From Asanoa sp. WMMD1127 (GTDB lineage: Bacteria; Actinomycetota; Actinomycetes; Mycobacteriales; Micromonosporaceae), in the NCBI RefSeq assembly GCF_029626225.1, contig NZ_JARUBP010000001.1, forward strand, positions 4,216,001 to 4,280,000: a DNA stretch of 64,000 nucleotides, read 5' to 3'. The position numbers and the translations under genes were made by a program. The stretch's first letter is position 1, and every line of letters begins with the position of its first letter. Below the pieces are notes generated by a model. The model saw nothing but the letters and a program-made list of their open reading frames with translations, was not told the DNA's origin and ran no database searches. This document shows positions 29,818-37,995 of the stretch, in pieces.

Positions 29818-30515
29818 CGCGAGTGCCGTCCGTTGGCCGCGGTCAGGCCGAGCCCGCTCGCGTCGACCTTGCCGTCCCGCAGGGCCACCTCGCGATCGGC
29901 GTACGCCGCGACCTGGACGTCGTGGGTCACCAGCAGCACCGTGGTGCGCTGGTCGCGGGCCAGCCGGACCAGCTCGCCGAGAAGCGCCTCGCTGGTGTGG
30001 GAGTCGAGCGCGCCGGTCGGCTCGTCGGCGAACAGCACCCGTGGCTCGGTGACCAGCGCCCGGGCCACGGCGCAGCGCTGCTGCTGGCCGCCGGACATCT
30101 CGCCCGGCCGCGCGTCGGCCACCTCGGCCACGCCCAGCCGGTCGAGCCACGCCAGCGCGGCCGTCCGCGCCTCTCGCCGCCCCGTGCCGGCGAGAAGCAG
30201 CGGCAGCGCGACGTTCTCCGCCGCGGTCAGCTCGGCCACCAGCTGGCCGAACTGGAACAGCACCCCGAACTCGGTGCGGCGCAGCCGGGACCGCATCCGC
30301 TCCGACCAGGTGTCGAGCCGGTGCTCGCCGTAGGTCACCTCGCCGGCGTCCGGCCGGAGGATGCCCGCCAGGCAGTGCAGCAGGGTGGACTTGCCGCAGC
30401 CGCTCGGGCCGGTGACGGCGAGGATCTCGCCCTCCGCCACGTCGATCGTGACGCCGCGCAACGCGGGCGTCGGGCCGTAGGACTTCACCACGCCCCGGGC
30501 GCGCAGAAGCGTCAT
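29814..30515 (-). CDS. ABC transporter ATP-binding protein, LolD/MacB type
   Basis: This 233-residue ATPase has Walker A TGPSGCGKST, Q-loop LFQFGQLVAELTAAENVALP, signature MSGGQQQRCAVARAL, Walker B VLFADEPTGALDSHTSEAL and switch His in VLLVTHDVQVAAYADRE. The ENVALPLLLAG and GALDS segments mark the LolD/MacB subgroup that works with FtsX-like permeases. GGGAGGTGC lies just before ATG 30515. The gene overlaps the PadR regulator (ATGA) and the permease (GTGA), so regulator and transporter form one operon. Confidence 0.94.
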   Translation of the reverse strand: MTLLRARGVVKSYGPTPALRGVTIDVAEGEILAVTGPSGCGKSTLLHCLAGILRPDAGEVTYGEHRLDTWSERMRSRLRRTEFGVLFQFGQLVAELTAAENVALPLLLAGTGRREARTAALAWLDRLGVAEVADARPGEMSGGQQQRCAVARALVTEPRVLFADEPTGALDSHTSEALLGELVRLARDQRTTVLLVTHDVQVAAYADREVALRDGKVDASGLGLTAANGRHSR

Positions 30516-31048
30516 GATTGCACCTCCCGATGCAGGTCGGCGACGCGCTCCAGGGTGTTGGCCACCCAGCGCAGGTCGGCGTCGAGATGAAGGATCGCGA
30601 AGTCGGCGGCGAGCACGTCGCCGAGCGGGCTGGCCGGGTCGGTCTTGACCGCCGTCAACTCGCGCAGCCGCTCCATGTGCGCGGCCCGCTGGGCCACCAG
30701 GTAGTCGTGGGCCCGCTCGGCGCCGTCGACCAGCACCGCGACCGCCACCTTGGCGAACAGCGTGCTGGCCACGTAGGGCGCCGGCGGCTCGATCTCGCCG
30801 AGCCACTCGTCGAGCCGGGCACGGCCGGCCTCGGTGATCTCGAAGCTGGTGCGGTCGGGCCCGCCGTCGCGCTCCTGACCGCCGGCGGCCACCAGGCCGT
30901 CGCGCTGCAGCCGGCCCAGCGTGGCGTAGACCTGGCCGAACGCGACCGGCTTGGCCTGCGGCAGCCGCTGGTCGTGCGACCGCTTGAGCTCATAGCCGTG
31001 CTTCGGGCCACTGGCGAGCAGCCCGAGCAACACATGCGCGGTCGACAT
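30512..31048 (-). CDS. PadR-family transcriptional regulator
   Basis: This 178-residue protein has a winged-helix N-terminus (MSTAHVLLGLLASGPKHGYELKR, QVYATLGRLQRDGLVAA) and a helical C-terminal dimerisation region (AHDYLVAQRAAHMERLRELT). PadR proteins usually repress a linked exporter and respond to its small-molecule substrates. It is the first gene of the transporter operon, and a near-ideal palindrome (31048-31084) covers its start region. ATG 31048 is chosen over an upstream GTG at 31057 because that GTG lies within the operator. Confidence 0.93.
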   Translation of the reverse strand: MSTAHVLLGLLASGPKHGYELKRSHDQRLPQAKPVAFGQVYATLGRLQRDGLVAAGGQERDGGPDRTSFEITEAGRARLDEWLGEIEPPAPYVASTLFAKVAVAVLVDGAERAHDYLVAQRAAHMERLRELTAVKTDPASPLGDVLAADFAILHLDADLRWVANTLERVADLHREVQS

Positions 31049-31084
31049 GACGCACACTATTCATCGAGCGAATAGTGTGCGTCA
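31048..31084. promoter_or_regulatory. long perfect palindrome, probable PadR autoregulatory operator
   Basis: Arms TGACGCACACTATTC (31048-31062) and GAATAGTGTGCGTCA (31070-31084) are perfectly complementary over 15 bp with a 7-nt spacer. It overlaps the first base of the padR start codon and ends 5 bp from the stop of the upstream Mo-enzyme gene. PadR family operators are A/T-containing inverted repeats at their own promoters, which this matches. Because it lies in the gap between two parallel genes, it could also help end the upstream transcript. Confidence 0.8.
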
Positions 31085-31088
31085 AGAG

Positions 31089-33218
31089 TCAGAGCAGTTT
31101 GTCCAACGTGATCGGTAGGTCCCGGATCCGGGTGCCGGTGGCGTGGTGCACCGCGTTGGCGATCGCCGGCGCGATGCTGACGATGCCGATCTCGCCGAGC
31201 CCCTTGCTGCCGGTCGGGTTGAACGTGTCCGGCGTGCCGACGAAGGTGACGTCGATGTCGGGCACGTCGGCGTTGACCGGCACCAGGTAGTCGCCGAAGG
31301 TGCCGTTGGCGACCCGGCCGCTGTTCGGGTCGTACGCCGCCTCCTCCAACAGCGCCATCCCGATGCCCATCACCGCGCCGCCGATCGCCTGGCTGCGGGC
31401 CGTCTTCTCGTTGAAGACCCGGCCGCCGTCGATCACCGAGACCAGCCGGCGCATCCGCACCAGGCCGAGCTCCTCGTCGACACCGACCTCGGCGAAGGCC
31501 GCGGCGAACGCGCCGGCCGGTGCCACGTCGGACCCGCTCACGGCGGCCGGCAGGTCGGAGTGCCCGGTGGCCGACAGCTCGTCGAGGCCGTGCCGGTCGA
31601 GCAGCGACGCGAACGACTCGCCGGGCCGGCCGTCCAGCCGGGCCAGGCGGGCGTTGAGCTCGTTGGCGGCGTCCTGCACCGCGGCGCCCAGCGCGCCCGC
31701 GAGCCCCGAGCCGCCGGACTGCGGCGCCGGTGGCAGGTCGGTGTCGCCGATCTCCACCCGGACCCGGTCGACCTCCAGACCCAGCAGCTCCGCGGTGATC
31801 TGGGCGGCGATCGTGTAGGTACCCGTGCCGATGTCGGTCGCACCGGTCCGCACGGTCGCGTGGCCGCGCCGGTCGACGACGAGCCGCACCGTGCACGGCT
31901 GGGCGTAGAACTCGAAGGTCGCCGCGGCCATGCCCTGGCCGACCAGCCAGTCGCCGTCGTGCGTCGAGCGCGGCGAGGGGTCGCGGCCGGCCCAGCCGAA
32001 GCGTTCGGCGCCGACCCGCAGGCAGTCCCGCAGCGCCTTGCTGGACCACGGCTTGCCGGACGCCGGGTTCACTTCGGCGTAGTTGCGCAGCCGCAGCTCC
32101 ACCGGGTCGATCCCCAGCCGGCCGGCCAGCTCGTCGAGCGCGGACTCCAGCGCGAAATGCTCCTCCACGGAGCCTGGCGCCCGCATGAACCCGGTGTACG
32201 GGATGTTCAGGTGCGCCCGCCGCTCGTGGGTCGCGACGTTGTCACAGGCGTACGCCACGGGCGTACCGGCGACGATCGGCGACGGCAGCGAGTCACCTAC
32301 ACCGTTGGCGGCGATGGCGTCGTGGTCGATCGCGACCAGGTGACCGTCGCGGTCGGCGCCCAATCGCATGCGCTGCCGGCTGGCGGCCCGGTGGCCGGTC
32401 GAGTCGAACATCTGCGGCCGGCTGAGCACGAGCTTGACCGGGCGGTCCAGCACCCGCGCGGCCAGCGTGGTCAGCACCGTGTGGCTCCACAGCCGCAGGC
32501 CGGCGCCGAAACCGCCGCCGAGGAAGGGGATCAGCACGCGAACGTCCTGCTCCGGCACCCCGAACATGGCGGCCAGCGCCGTGCGCACCATCGACGGGAA
32601 CTGGGTGGTGTCGTGCACCACCAGCCGGCCGCCCTGCCAGCTCGCCACGGTCGTGAACAGGCCCATCGGGCTGTTGGTCTCCGCGCCGATCGTGTAGGTC
32701 GCGTCAAGGGTGACGTCGGCCGCCGCCAGCGCCGCCGGCACGTCGCCGCGGCTGCTCTCCATCCCGAACGGGTTCTGCTCGACCTCGGCCCGCGGGTCGT
32801 CGATGTCGAGCACCGGCGGCTCGGCCGCGTAGCCGATCTCGACCAGCCGGGCGGCGGCCACCGCCTGGGCCCGGGTGTTGGCCACGACGATGCCGATGTG
32901 CTGCCCGTAGTGCAGGATCCGGTCGTCGCGCAGTGGCCGGCGCATGGTCGAGCCGAGCGCGGACGGCGGCGGGTCGGCCAGCGGCGGCGCGTTGTCGAAG
33001 GTGAGCACCGTAAGCACGCCCGGCGCCGCCTCGGCCGCGGTGCGGTCGATCCGGGCGATCCGGCCGGCCGCGACCGTCGAGGAGATCAGCGCCGCGTGCG
33101 CCTGGCCCGGCAGGTCGAAGTCCGACGGGTACGGCGCCGCGCCCGCCACCTTGCGCCGCCCGTCGATCCGGTCGATCGGCTGCCCGATGATGTTCTGCTT
33201 GTCCAGCGTGGCCGTCAC
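31089..33218 (-). CDS. molybdenum cofactor-binding subunit of aldehyde oxidoreductase (PaoC/YagR-like)
   Basis: This 709-residue large subunit of the xanthine oxidase family has Mo-pterin binding segments (FLGGGFGAGLRLW, YTGFMRAPGSVEEHFALES, ATDIGTGTYTIAAQI, GGSGLAGALGAAV) and the catalytic Glu in GSKGLGEIGIVS. The length and the FMRAPG loop fit PaoC-type aldehyde dehydrogenases rather than xanthine dehydrogenase or CO dehydrogenase. It lacks a Tat signal, so the complex is probably cytoplasmic. Its GTG overlaps the FAD-subunit stop (GTGA). No dedicated XdhC/PaoD chaperone gene follows. The cox operon 6 kb away encodes two such proteins. Confidence 0.9.
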   Translation of the reverse strand: MTATLDKQNIIGQPIDRIDGRRKVAGAAPYPSDFDLPGQAHAALISSTVAAGRIARIDRTAAEAAPGVLTVLTFDNAPPLADPPPSALGSTMRRPLRDDRILHYGQHIGIVVANTRAQAVAAARLVEIGYAAEPPVLDIDDPRAEVEQNPFGMESSRGDVPAALAAADVTLDATYTIGAETNSPMGLFTTVASWQGGRLVVHDTTQFPSMVRTALAAMFGVPEQDVRVLIPFLGGGFGAGLRLWSHTVLTTLAARVLDRPVKLVLSRPQMFDSTGHRAASRQRMRLGADRDGHLVAIDHDAIAANGVGDSLPSPIVAGTPVAYACDNVATHERRAHLNIPYTGFMRAPGSVEEHFALESALDELAGRLGIDPVELRLRNYAEVNPASGKPWSSKALRDCLRVGAERFGWAGRDPSPRSTHDGDWLVGQGMAAATFEFYAQPCTVRLVVDRRGHATVRTGATDIGTGTYTIAAQITAELLGLEVDRVRVEIGDTDLPPAPQSGGSGLAGALGAAVQDAANELNARLARLDGRPGESFASLLDRHGLDELSATGHSDLPAAVSGSDVAPAGAFAAAFAEVGVDEELGLVRMRRLVSVIDGGRVFNEKTARSQAIGGAVMGIGMALLEEAAYDPNSGRVANGTFGDYLVPVNADVPDIDVTFVGTPDTFNPTGSKGLGEIGIVSIAPAIANAVHHATGTRIRDLPITLDKLL

Positions 33219-34198
33219 GACGTCACCGTCCGAAGGATCCGCACGATCGTGCGCTTGGCCAGCTCGACCTTGAACGCGGTGCCCGGCACCGTGAACGGGT
33301 CGCGGATGGCGGCCTCGGCCGCGGCGCGGTACGTCCGCTCGTTGGCCGGGGCGCCGACGAGCACCCGTTCCGCCTCCCAGGCGCGCCACGGCACCGTGCC
33401 GACCCCGCCCAGCCCGAGCCGGGCCGCGGTGATGGTGCCGTCCTCGACCCGCACGGCGGCCCCGGCCGAGGTGGTGGCGAACTCGTAGGACTGGCGGTCC
33501 CGCACCTTGATGTAGGCCGACCGCGTGCCGGCCGGCAGCAGCGGCACCTCGACGTGGGTGACCAGCTCGCCGTGGCGCAGCACGTTCTCGAGGTCGGGCC
33601 GGTCGCCCGGGGTGCGGTAGAACTCCGTCAGCGGCACCCGCCGCGTGCCCTCGGCGTCGAGCAGGTGGACCTCGGCGTCCATGGCGACCAGCGGCACGCA
33701 CAGGTCCGAGGCGTGCAGCGCGATGCAGGACGGCCCGGCGCCGAGGATCGCGTGCATCCGGGCGACGCCCTCGATCGCGGCGCAGCCGGAGCCGGGCTCA
33801 CGCTTGTTGCAGACGTGCACGTCCGGGTCGCGGAAATAGCGGCAGCGGGTGCGCTGCAACAGGTTGCCGCCGATCGTGGCCATGTTGCGCAGCTGGGTCG
33901 AGGCGCCGAGCAGCAGCGCCTCACGGACGAACGGCAGCCGGGTCCGCACGGTCGGATCGGCGGCCAGCTCCTCCATCGTGGTCAGTGCGGCGACCCGCAG
34001 GCGGTCACCGTCGCGGGTGATGCCGCGCAACGGCAACCGTCCGATGTCGACGAACCGGCTCGGGTGCACGACGCGGTCCTTGAGCGCGAGATCCAGCTCG
34101 GTGGTCCCGCCGGCCAGGAACGCGGCGTCCGGGTCCTCGGCCACCAGGGCCACGGCGCTGTCGGTGTCGACCGGGCGGACGTACTCGATGTCTGTCAT
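33215..34198 (-). CDS. FAD-binding subunit of aldehyde oxidoreductase (PaoB/YagS-like, with extra Fe-S cysteines)
   Basis: This 327-residue medium subunit has FAD motifs AFLAGGTTELDLALK and RNMATIGGNLLQRT. Between them and the C-terminal domain is a Cys-rich insertion with C119, C130, C139 and C158 (TRCRYFRDPDVHVC, EPGSGC). This is the hallmark of PaoB/YagS-type subunits, which carry an additional [4Fe-4S] cluster. It passes electrons from the Mo subunit to its own FAD. It is overlapped by 4 bp on each side by the small and large subunit genes. Confidence 0.92.
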   Translation of the reverse strand: MTDIEYVRPVDTDSAVALVAEDPDAAFLAGGTTELDLALKDRVVHPSRFVDIGRLPLRGITRDGDRLRVAALTTMEELAADPTVRTRLPFVREALLLGASTQLRNMATIGGNLLQRTRCRYFRDPDVHVCNKREPGSGCAAIEGVARMHAILGAGPSCIALHASDLCVPLVAMDAEVHLLDAEGTRRVPLTEFYRTPGDRPDLENVLRHGELVTHVEVPLLPAGTRSAYIKVRDRQSYEFATTSAGAAVRVEDGTITAARLGLGGVGTVPWRAWEAERVLVGAPANERTYRAAAEAAIRDPFTVPGTAFKVELAKRTIVRILRTVTS

Positions 34199-34683
34199 GA
34201 CCCCGCCACCTCGCGGATGGCGGCGACGATGTTCGGGTACGCCGCGCACCGGCAGAGGTTGCCGCTCATGTACTCGCGGATCTCGTCATCGGTGGTGGCC
34301 CGCCCCTCGTCGACCAGCGAGACCGCGGACATCACCTGGCCGGCGGTGCAGTAGCCGCACTGCAGCGCGTCGTGCCGGACGAACGCCTCCTGCATCGGGT
34401 GCGGCACGCCGTCCTCGGCCAGGCCCTCGATCGTGGTGATCTCGCTGCCGTCGCACTGGGCCGCGAGCGTGAGGCAGCTGACGATCCGCTTGCCGTCGCG
34501 CAGCACCGTGCAGGCGCCGCAGGCACCCTGGTCGCACCCCTTCTTGGTGCCGGTCAGGTGCAGCTCGTCGCGCAACGCGTCGAGCAGGGTGGTGGTGCTG
34601 TCGAGCCGGGCGGGATACGTGCGCCCGTTGACCCGCAGTTCGACGGTGACCTCGGTCGAGCGGGCGGTGGTTGCCGAAGACAT
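34195..34683 (-). CDS. [2Fe-2S] subunit of aldehyde oxidoreductase (PaoA/YagT-like)
   Basis: This 162-residue small subunit has plant-type ferredoxin cysteines C50, C55, C58 and C70 (KKGCDQGACGACTVL...C) and the second cluster ligands C109, C112, C144 and C146 (LQCGYCTAG, NLCRCAAYPNI). E. coli YagT carries a Tat leader; here the N-terminus is short and polar (MSSATTARSTEVTV), so a cytoplasmic complex is likelier. It is the first gene of the three-gene operon; its promoter should lie in 34684-34799. Confidence 0.93.
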   Translation of the reverse strand: MSSATTARSTEVTVELRVNGRTYPARLDSTTTLLDALRDELHLTGTKKGCDQGACGACTVLRDGKRIVSCLTLAAQCDGSEITTIEGLAEDGVPHPMQEAFVRHDALQCGYCTAGQVMSAVSLVDEGRATTDDEIREYMSGNLCRCAAYPNIVAAIREVAGS

Positions 34684-34799
34684 GCAGACTCCTCGTGCCG
34701 GCGGCCGCTTTCGGGCGACGCTACCGGCGCGCCCGAACGCGGGTGGCGCTTCGGGAACCTTTGCGCGGTGGGCAATCGGGCGTCGGCCACACTGGCACC

Positions 34800-35108
34800 G
34801 TGGACGACACGATCTGGGCTCTGGTGCCCGCCGCGACCCGGTGGCTCGACGCCGCCAACGGGACGGACGACGCCGAGCTGAGCTGCCGGATGCTGAAGGT
34901 GACCGAGGAGGCCGGCGAGGTGGCGAGCGCCTGGATCGGGATGCGGGGGCAGAACCCGCGCAAGGGCGTCACGCACACCCGGGAGGACGTCGCCGCGGAG
35001 CTGGCCGACGTCGTGATCACCGCGCTCGTGGCGATCGAGAGTCTGGGGCTGGACGCCCGGGAGACCCTGGAGGCCACGGCGAGGAGGGTCCACGCCCGGA
35101 TCGGCTAG
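34800..35108 (+). CDS. MazG-like nucleotide pyrophosphohydrolase
   Basis: This 102-residue protein is a minimal MazG-like four-helix unit. Metal-binding acidic residues appear as TEEAGEVASAWIG and EDVAAELADVVITALVAIE, matching the ExxE...ExxD pattern. Such proteins hydrolyse non-canonical NTPs or dNTPs and clean the nucleotide pool. The start is GTG 34800 (VDDTIWALVPAATRWLD); there is no clear ribosome site, so translation may be weak or leaderless. The stop shares CTAG with the convergent App1-like gene. Confidence 0.85.
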   Translation: MDDTIWALVPAATRWLDAANGTDDAELSCRMLKVTEEAGEVASAWIGMRGQNPRKGVTHTREDVAAELADVVITALVAIESLGLDARETLEATARRVHARIG

Positions 35109-36190
35109 AGCAGGCCCGCCTCGCGCATCAGCCGGGACAGGCCCGCGCCGTCGGGGGCCCAGAGCCAGCGTTGCGCGCCGGTGTCCCGGGACCGTGGGCT
35201 GTTGTCGTGGATGGGCAGCGCGCCGGCCAGCACGGCCTGGGCGGGGGAGAGGCGGCGGATGGCGACCGCGGCCACGTTGTCGGGGTGGCTCTGGGTGAAC
35301 TCCGCGTAGATCTCCGGGTCGTGCTGGCCGTCGTCGCCGATCAGCAGCCACTTGATGTCGGGGAACTCGCTCGCCAGGCGGCGCAGGGTGGCCTTCTTGT
35401 GCTCCATGCCGCTGCGGAACCAGCGGTCCTTCTGCGGACCCCAGTCGGTGAGCAGCAGCGGACCAGCCGGGTAGAGGTGCCGCGACAGGAACCGGGTCAG
35501 GGTGGGCGCGACGTTCCAGGCGCCGGTCGACAGATAGAGGACCGGGGCGCCCGGGTGGGCCGTGGCCAGCCGCTCGTAGAGGACCGCCATGCCGGGCACA
35601 GCGGCGCGGGCGTGCTCGTCGAGCACGAACGTGTTCCACGCCGCCAGCAGCGGCCGAGGCAGCGCGGTGACCATCACCGTGTCGTCGATGTCGGAGACGA
35701 TCCCCAACCGCACGGACGGGTCGACGATGCGCACCGGCGCGTCGGCGGGCTCGGCCCCCCGCGTGCGGATCCGCACGGTCTGCCAACCGGGCGGCAGATC
35801 GGCCTCGATGCGGGCGTCGACGAAGCCGCCGCGGTCGGTGCGCAGGACGCACCGCTGGCCGCCGGCCTCGATCTCGACCTCGGCGTCGTTGACGGCGACC
35901 GTCGCGAAGCTGCGCCAGCCCCGCACGATCTTCGACTTCTTCGTGGGCGGCGCGGTCTCCGTCGCCTCAGGGCCTGGCGGCGGCGCCTCGCCCTCACCCG
36001 GGCGGCTGAGCAGCACCCGACCCATCACCCGGACCCAGCCCGGTCCGCCGTAGCCGGTGTAGGGGAGGACCGTCGCCCGCCAGCCGCGGCGGCGCATGCG
36101 GCGTTCGATCATGCCGCGGAGGGCGTCCTCGGCGCGGGCGGCCCGGTGCATCCGGGGCGGCGCGACTCGAGCGGGAGGCGTCAGCGACAC
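35105..36190 (-). CDS. App1-like phosphatidate phosphatase domain protein (DUF2183)
   Basis: This 361-residue protein has the HAD-like signature LGIVSDIDDTVMVTAL (DxDDT), followed by FVLDEHARAAVPGMAVLYERL, YLSTGAWNVAPTLTRFL and the final LLIGDDGQHDPEIYAEF, the order seen in yeast App1-type phosphatidate phosphatases and bacterial DUF2183 proteins. The first roughly 170 residues are a basic region and a beta-rich domain. It probably dephosphorylates a lipid or other phosphate ester. The start is taken at GTG 36190; an ATG at 36151 is possible. Confidence 0.85.
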   Translation of the reverse strand: MSLTPPARVAPPRMHRAARAEDALRGMIERRMRRRGWRATVLPYTGYGGPGWVRVMGRVLLSRPGEGEAPPPGPEATETAPPTKKSKIVRGWRSFATVAVNDAEVEIEAGGQRCVLRTDRGGFVDARIEADLPPGWQTVRIRTRGAEPADAPVRIVDPSVRLGIVSDIDDTVMVTALPRPLLAAWNTFVLDEHARAAVPGMAVLYERLATAHPGAPVLYLSTGAWNVAPTLTRFLSRHLYPAGPLLLTDWGPQKDRWFRSGMEHKKATLRRLASEFPDIKWLLIGDDGQHDPEIYAEFTQSHPDNVAAVAIRRLSPAQAVLAGALPIHDNSPRSRDTGAQRWLWAPDGAGLSRLMREAGLL

Positions 36191-36423
36191 GCCACCACCC
36201 TGCCATAACCAGCGCGAACCGGCTCGGTTGCGGTGGATCTTGACGCGTCGTTATAGATCATGACCGGAATTCCGGACAGGCGTCATCGGACACACCACGA
36301 GCAAAGGTTTTCTGGAGAATGCAGTGATCAAGAACATACGCGAGGGATAGTTGATATATGGCGGGCGCGGCGGTGAGGCGGCCCGACGGCGATTCATGCC
36401 GGCGGATGGCGTCCGCGCGCCCC
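36191..36423. other. A/T-richer gene-free stretch with CCGGAATTCCGG palindrome
   Basis: Between the App1-like gene and the hypothetical gene lie 233 bp with no credible ORF. Positions roughly 36230-36365 are clearly less G+C-rich than the surroundings (for example GTTATAGATCATGACC and GATAGTTGATATATGG). A perfect 12-bp palindrome CCGGAATTCCGG sits at 36264-36275. It may be a promoter region or a remnant of inserted DNA. Confidence 0.4.
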
Positions 36424-37038
36424 TCAGAGCTTCGCTCGTCCCTCGTCGAAGAACTCGGCGATCGCCGTCGGCCCCGGCAGCTCCACCATCGACCGTGCCG
36501 CGCCGAACGGGGCGTTCCAGAACTCGCCCTGGCGGGGAGTCCACGGGCCGACATAGGCATAGGGCTCGTTGTGCCAGGCGTCGCCGGGGGAGATCCCGTA
36601 GTTGACCTCGTTCTCCGTGACCGACACGTCGAAGTGCTCGGGCCAGAGCACCGGCGTCTGGTCCGGGAAGAGCCGCCGCAGGGCCGCGTCGCCGGTGGTG
36701 AACCAGGCGCCCAGATAGGCCGCGATCTCGGGCTCGACGACGAGCGCCTCGTCCTCGCGTACGCCAGAATGGTCGTCGTAGATGTCGGGCACGCCGGCGT
36801 CGACGTCCAGCGCCGCAGCCAACCCGGCCGGCGTGTTGCCGGGCAGCGCCAATCGTTGCCCGCCGGCGATCAGCTCGGCGCCCTCCACCCGCACCTCGGG
36901 CTCCTTGACGGTGGCGAAGCCGCCCGGCACCACGCGCAGCCGGATCGTGCCGCTGCGGCGATATTGCGGGCCCGCCAGCAGCAGCTCTGCCACACCGTGC
37001 CAGGCACGTCGGGTCTCCGCGAGACGGCGTCCGGTCAC
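36424..37038 (-). CDS. conserved-looking hypothetical protein
   Basis: This 204-residue, probably cytosolic protein starts at GTG 37038. I do not recognise a named family. Visible features are RLAETRRAWHGVAELLLAGPQYRRSGTIRLRV at the N-terminus and LYxxHF-like FPDQTPVLWPEHFDVSVTENEVNYGISPGD. The latter has an His-Asp motif, and Trp-rich WTPRQGEFWNAPFGA near the end, reminiscent of small sugar- or metal-binding folds. It is divergent from coxM with 78 bp between starts, so it could be co-regulated with CO oxidation. That is only a positional argument. Confidence 0.7.
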   Translation of the reverse strand: MTGRRLAETRRAWHGVAELLLAGPQYRRSGTIRLRVVPGGFATVKEPEVRVEGAELIAGGQRLALPGNTPAGLAAALDVDAGVPDIYDDHSGVREDEALVVEPEIAAYLGAWFTTGDAALRRLFPDQTPVLWPEHFDVSVTENEVNYGISPGDAWHNEPYAYVGPWTPRQGEFWNAPFGAARSMVELPGPTAIAEFFDEGRAKL

Positions 37039-37116
37039 CCCGCAAGGCTACCGGCGACGTCCCGTCGTCCGGACCCAATGCACCACAACCCGCCGCAGTG
37101 AACCCCGGAGGTGCCA

Positions 37117-37995
37117 ATGCAAGTCCCCGCACCGTTCACCTATGAACGGGCGACGAGTGTCGAGCACGCGATCGAGCTGCTCGGCCGGCTGGGCCCCGAG
37201 GCCCGGGTCGTCGCCGGTGGCCACAGCCTGATCCCGATGATGAAGCTTCGGCTGGCCCGGCCCGACGCGCTGGTCGACATCAACGGCCTGGGCGCCGAGC
37301 TGGCCCAGATCCGCGTCGACGGGCAGGAGCTCGTCGTCGGCGCCCTGGCCCGGCACGCCGACCTGCTGGACTCGGCCGTGGCCGGCGAGCATTTCCCGAT
37401 CTTCCACGACGCCGAGAAGGTGATCGCCGACCCGGTGGTGCGCAACTTCGGCACCGTCGGCGGCTCGCTCTGCCAGGCCGACCCGGCGGAGGACCTGGCC
37501 GCCGTGTTCGCCGCGCTCGACGCCGTCGCGGTGCTGCGCGGCCCGGCCGGCACCCGCCAGGTGCGGGTGCGCGAGCTGCACGTCGGTCCCTACGAGACGG
37601 TGCTCGCCCCCGACGAGCTGATGCTCGAGCTGCGGGTGCCGATCCGGCCCGGCGGCGGCAGCGCCTACGACAAGGTCGAGCGCCGGGTCGGCGACTACCC
37701 GGTGGCCGCGGCCGGCGCGGCGATCTGGCTCGACGGCGACACCGTGCGCGAGGTCGGCATCGGCCTGACCGCGGTCGGCGCGGCGCACTTCGCGGCGCCC
37801 GAGGCCGAGGCGGCGCTGCGCGGCCAGCCGGCCACGGAGGAGTCGTTCGCGGCGGCCGGCCGGCTCGCGGCGGAGCACTGCAACCCGAGCGCCGACCAGC
37901 GCGGTCCCGTCGACTACAAGCGACACCTCGCCGCCGAGCTGACCACCCGCGCGCTGCGCCGGGCGGCCGCCCGCGCCCGAGGCCAGGAGGCATGA
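37117..37995 (+). CDS. coxM: carbon monoxide dehydrogenase medium (FAD) subunit
   Basis: This 292-residue flavoprotein of normal CoxM length has FAD-binding motifs VVAGGHSLIPMMKLRLA and GTVGGSLCQADPAEDLAA and a C-terminal CO dehydrogenase flavoprotein domain. It accepts electrons from the Fe-S subunit and passes them to quinone. ATG 37117 is selected because GGAGGT ends 4 bp upstream. It is the first gene of an eight-gene operon in which most genes overlap by 4 bp. The promoter lies in the short gap 37039-37116. Confidence 0.95.
   Translation: MQVPAPFTYERATSVEHAIELLGRLGPEARVVAGGHSLIPMMKLRLARPDALVDINGLGAELAQIRVDGQELVVGALARHADLLDSAVAGEHFPIFHDAEKVIADPVVRNFGTVGGSLCQADPAEDLAAVFAALDAVAVLRGPAGTRQVRVRELHVGPYETVLAPDELMLELRVPIRPGGGSAYDKVERRVGDYPVAAAGAAIWLDGDTVREVGIGLTAVGAAHFAAPEAEAALRGQPATEESFAAAGRLAAEHCNPSADQRGPVDYKRHLAAELTTRALRRAAARARGQEA

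Noticed and set aside
31143-33488. A 781-codon plus-strand frame across the aldehyde oxidoreductase large subunit
   Set aside because: It lies opposite a well-supported gene, its composition (Arg/Gly/His-rich) is typical of shadow frames, and it has no motifs.
37039-37116. Short CGACG/CGTCG dyad before coxM as a regulator site
   Set aside because: Five-base arms are expected by chance in this composition, so I do not claim a site.
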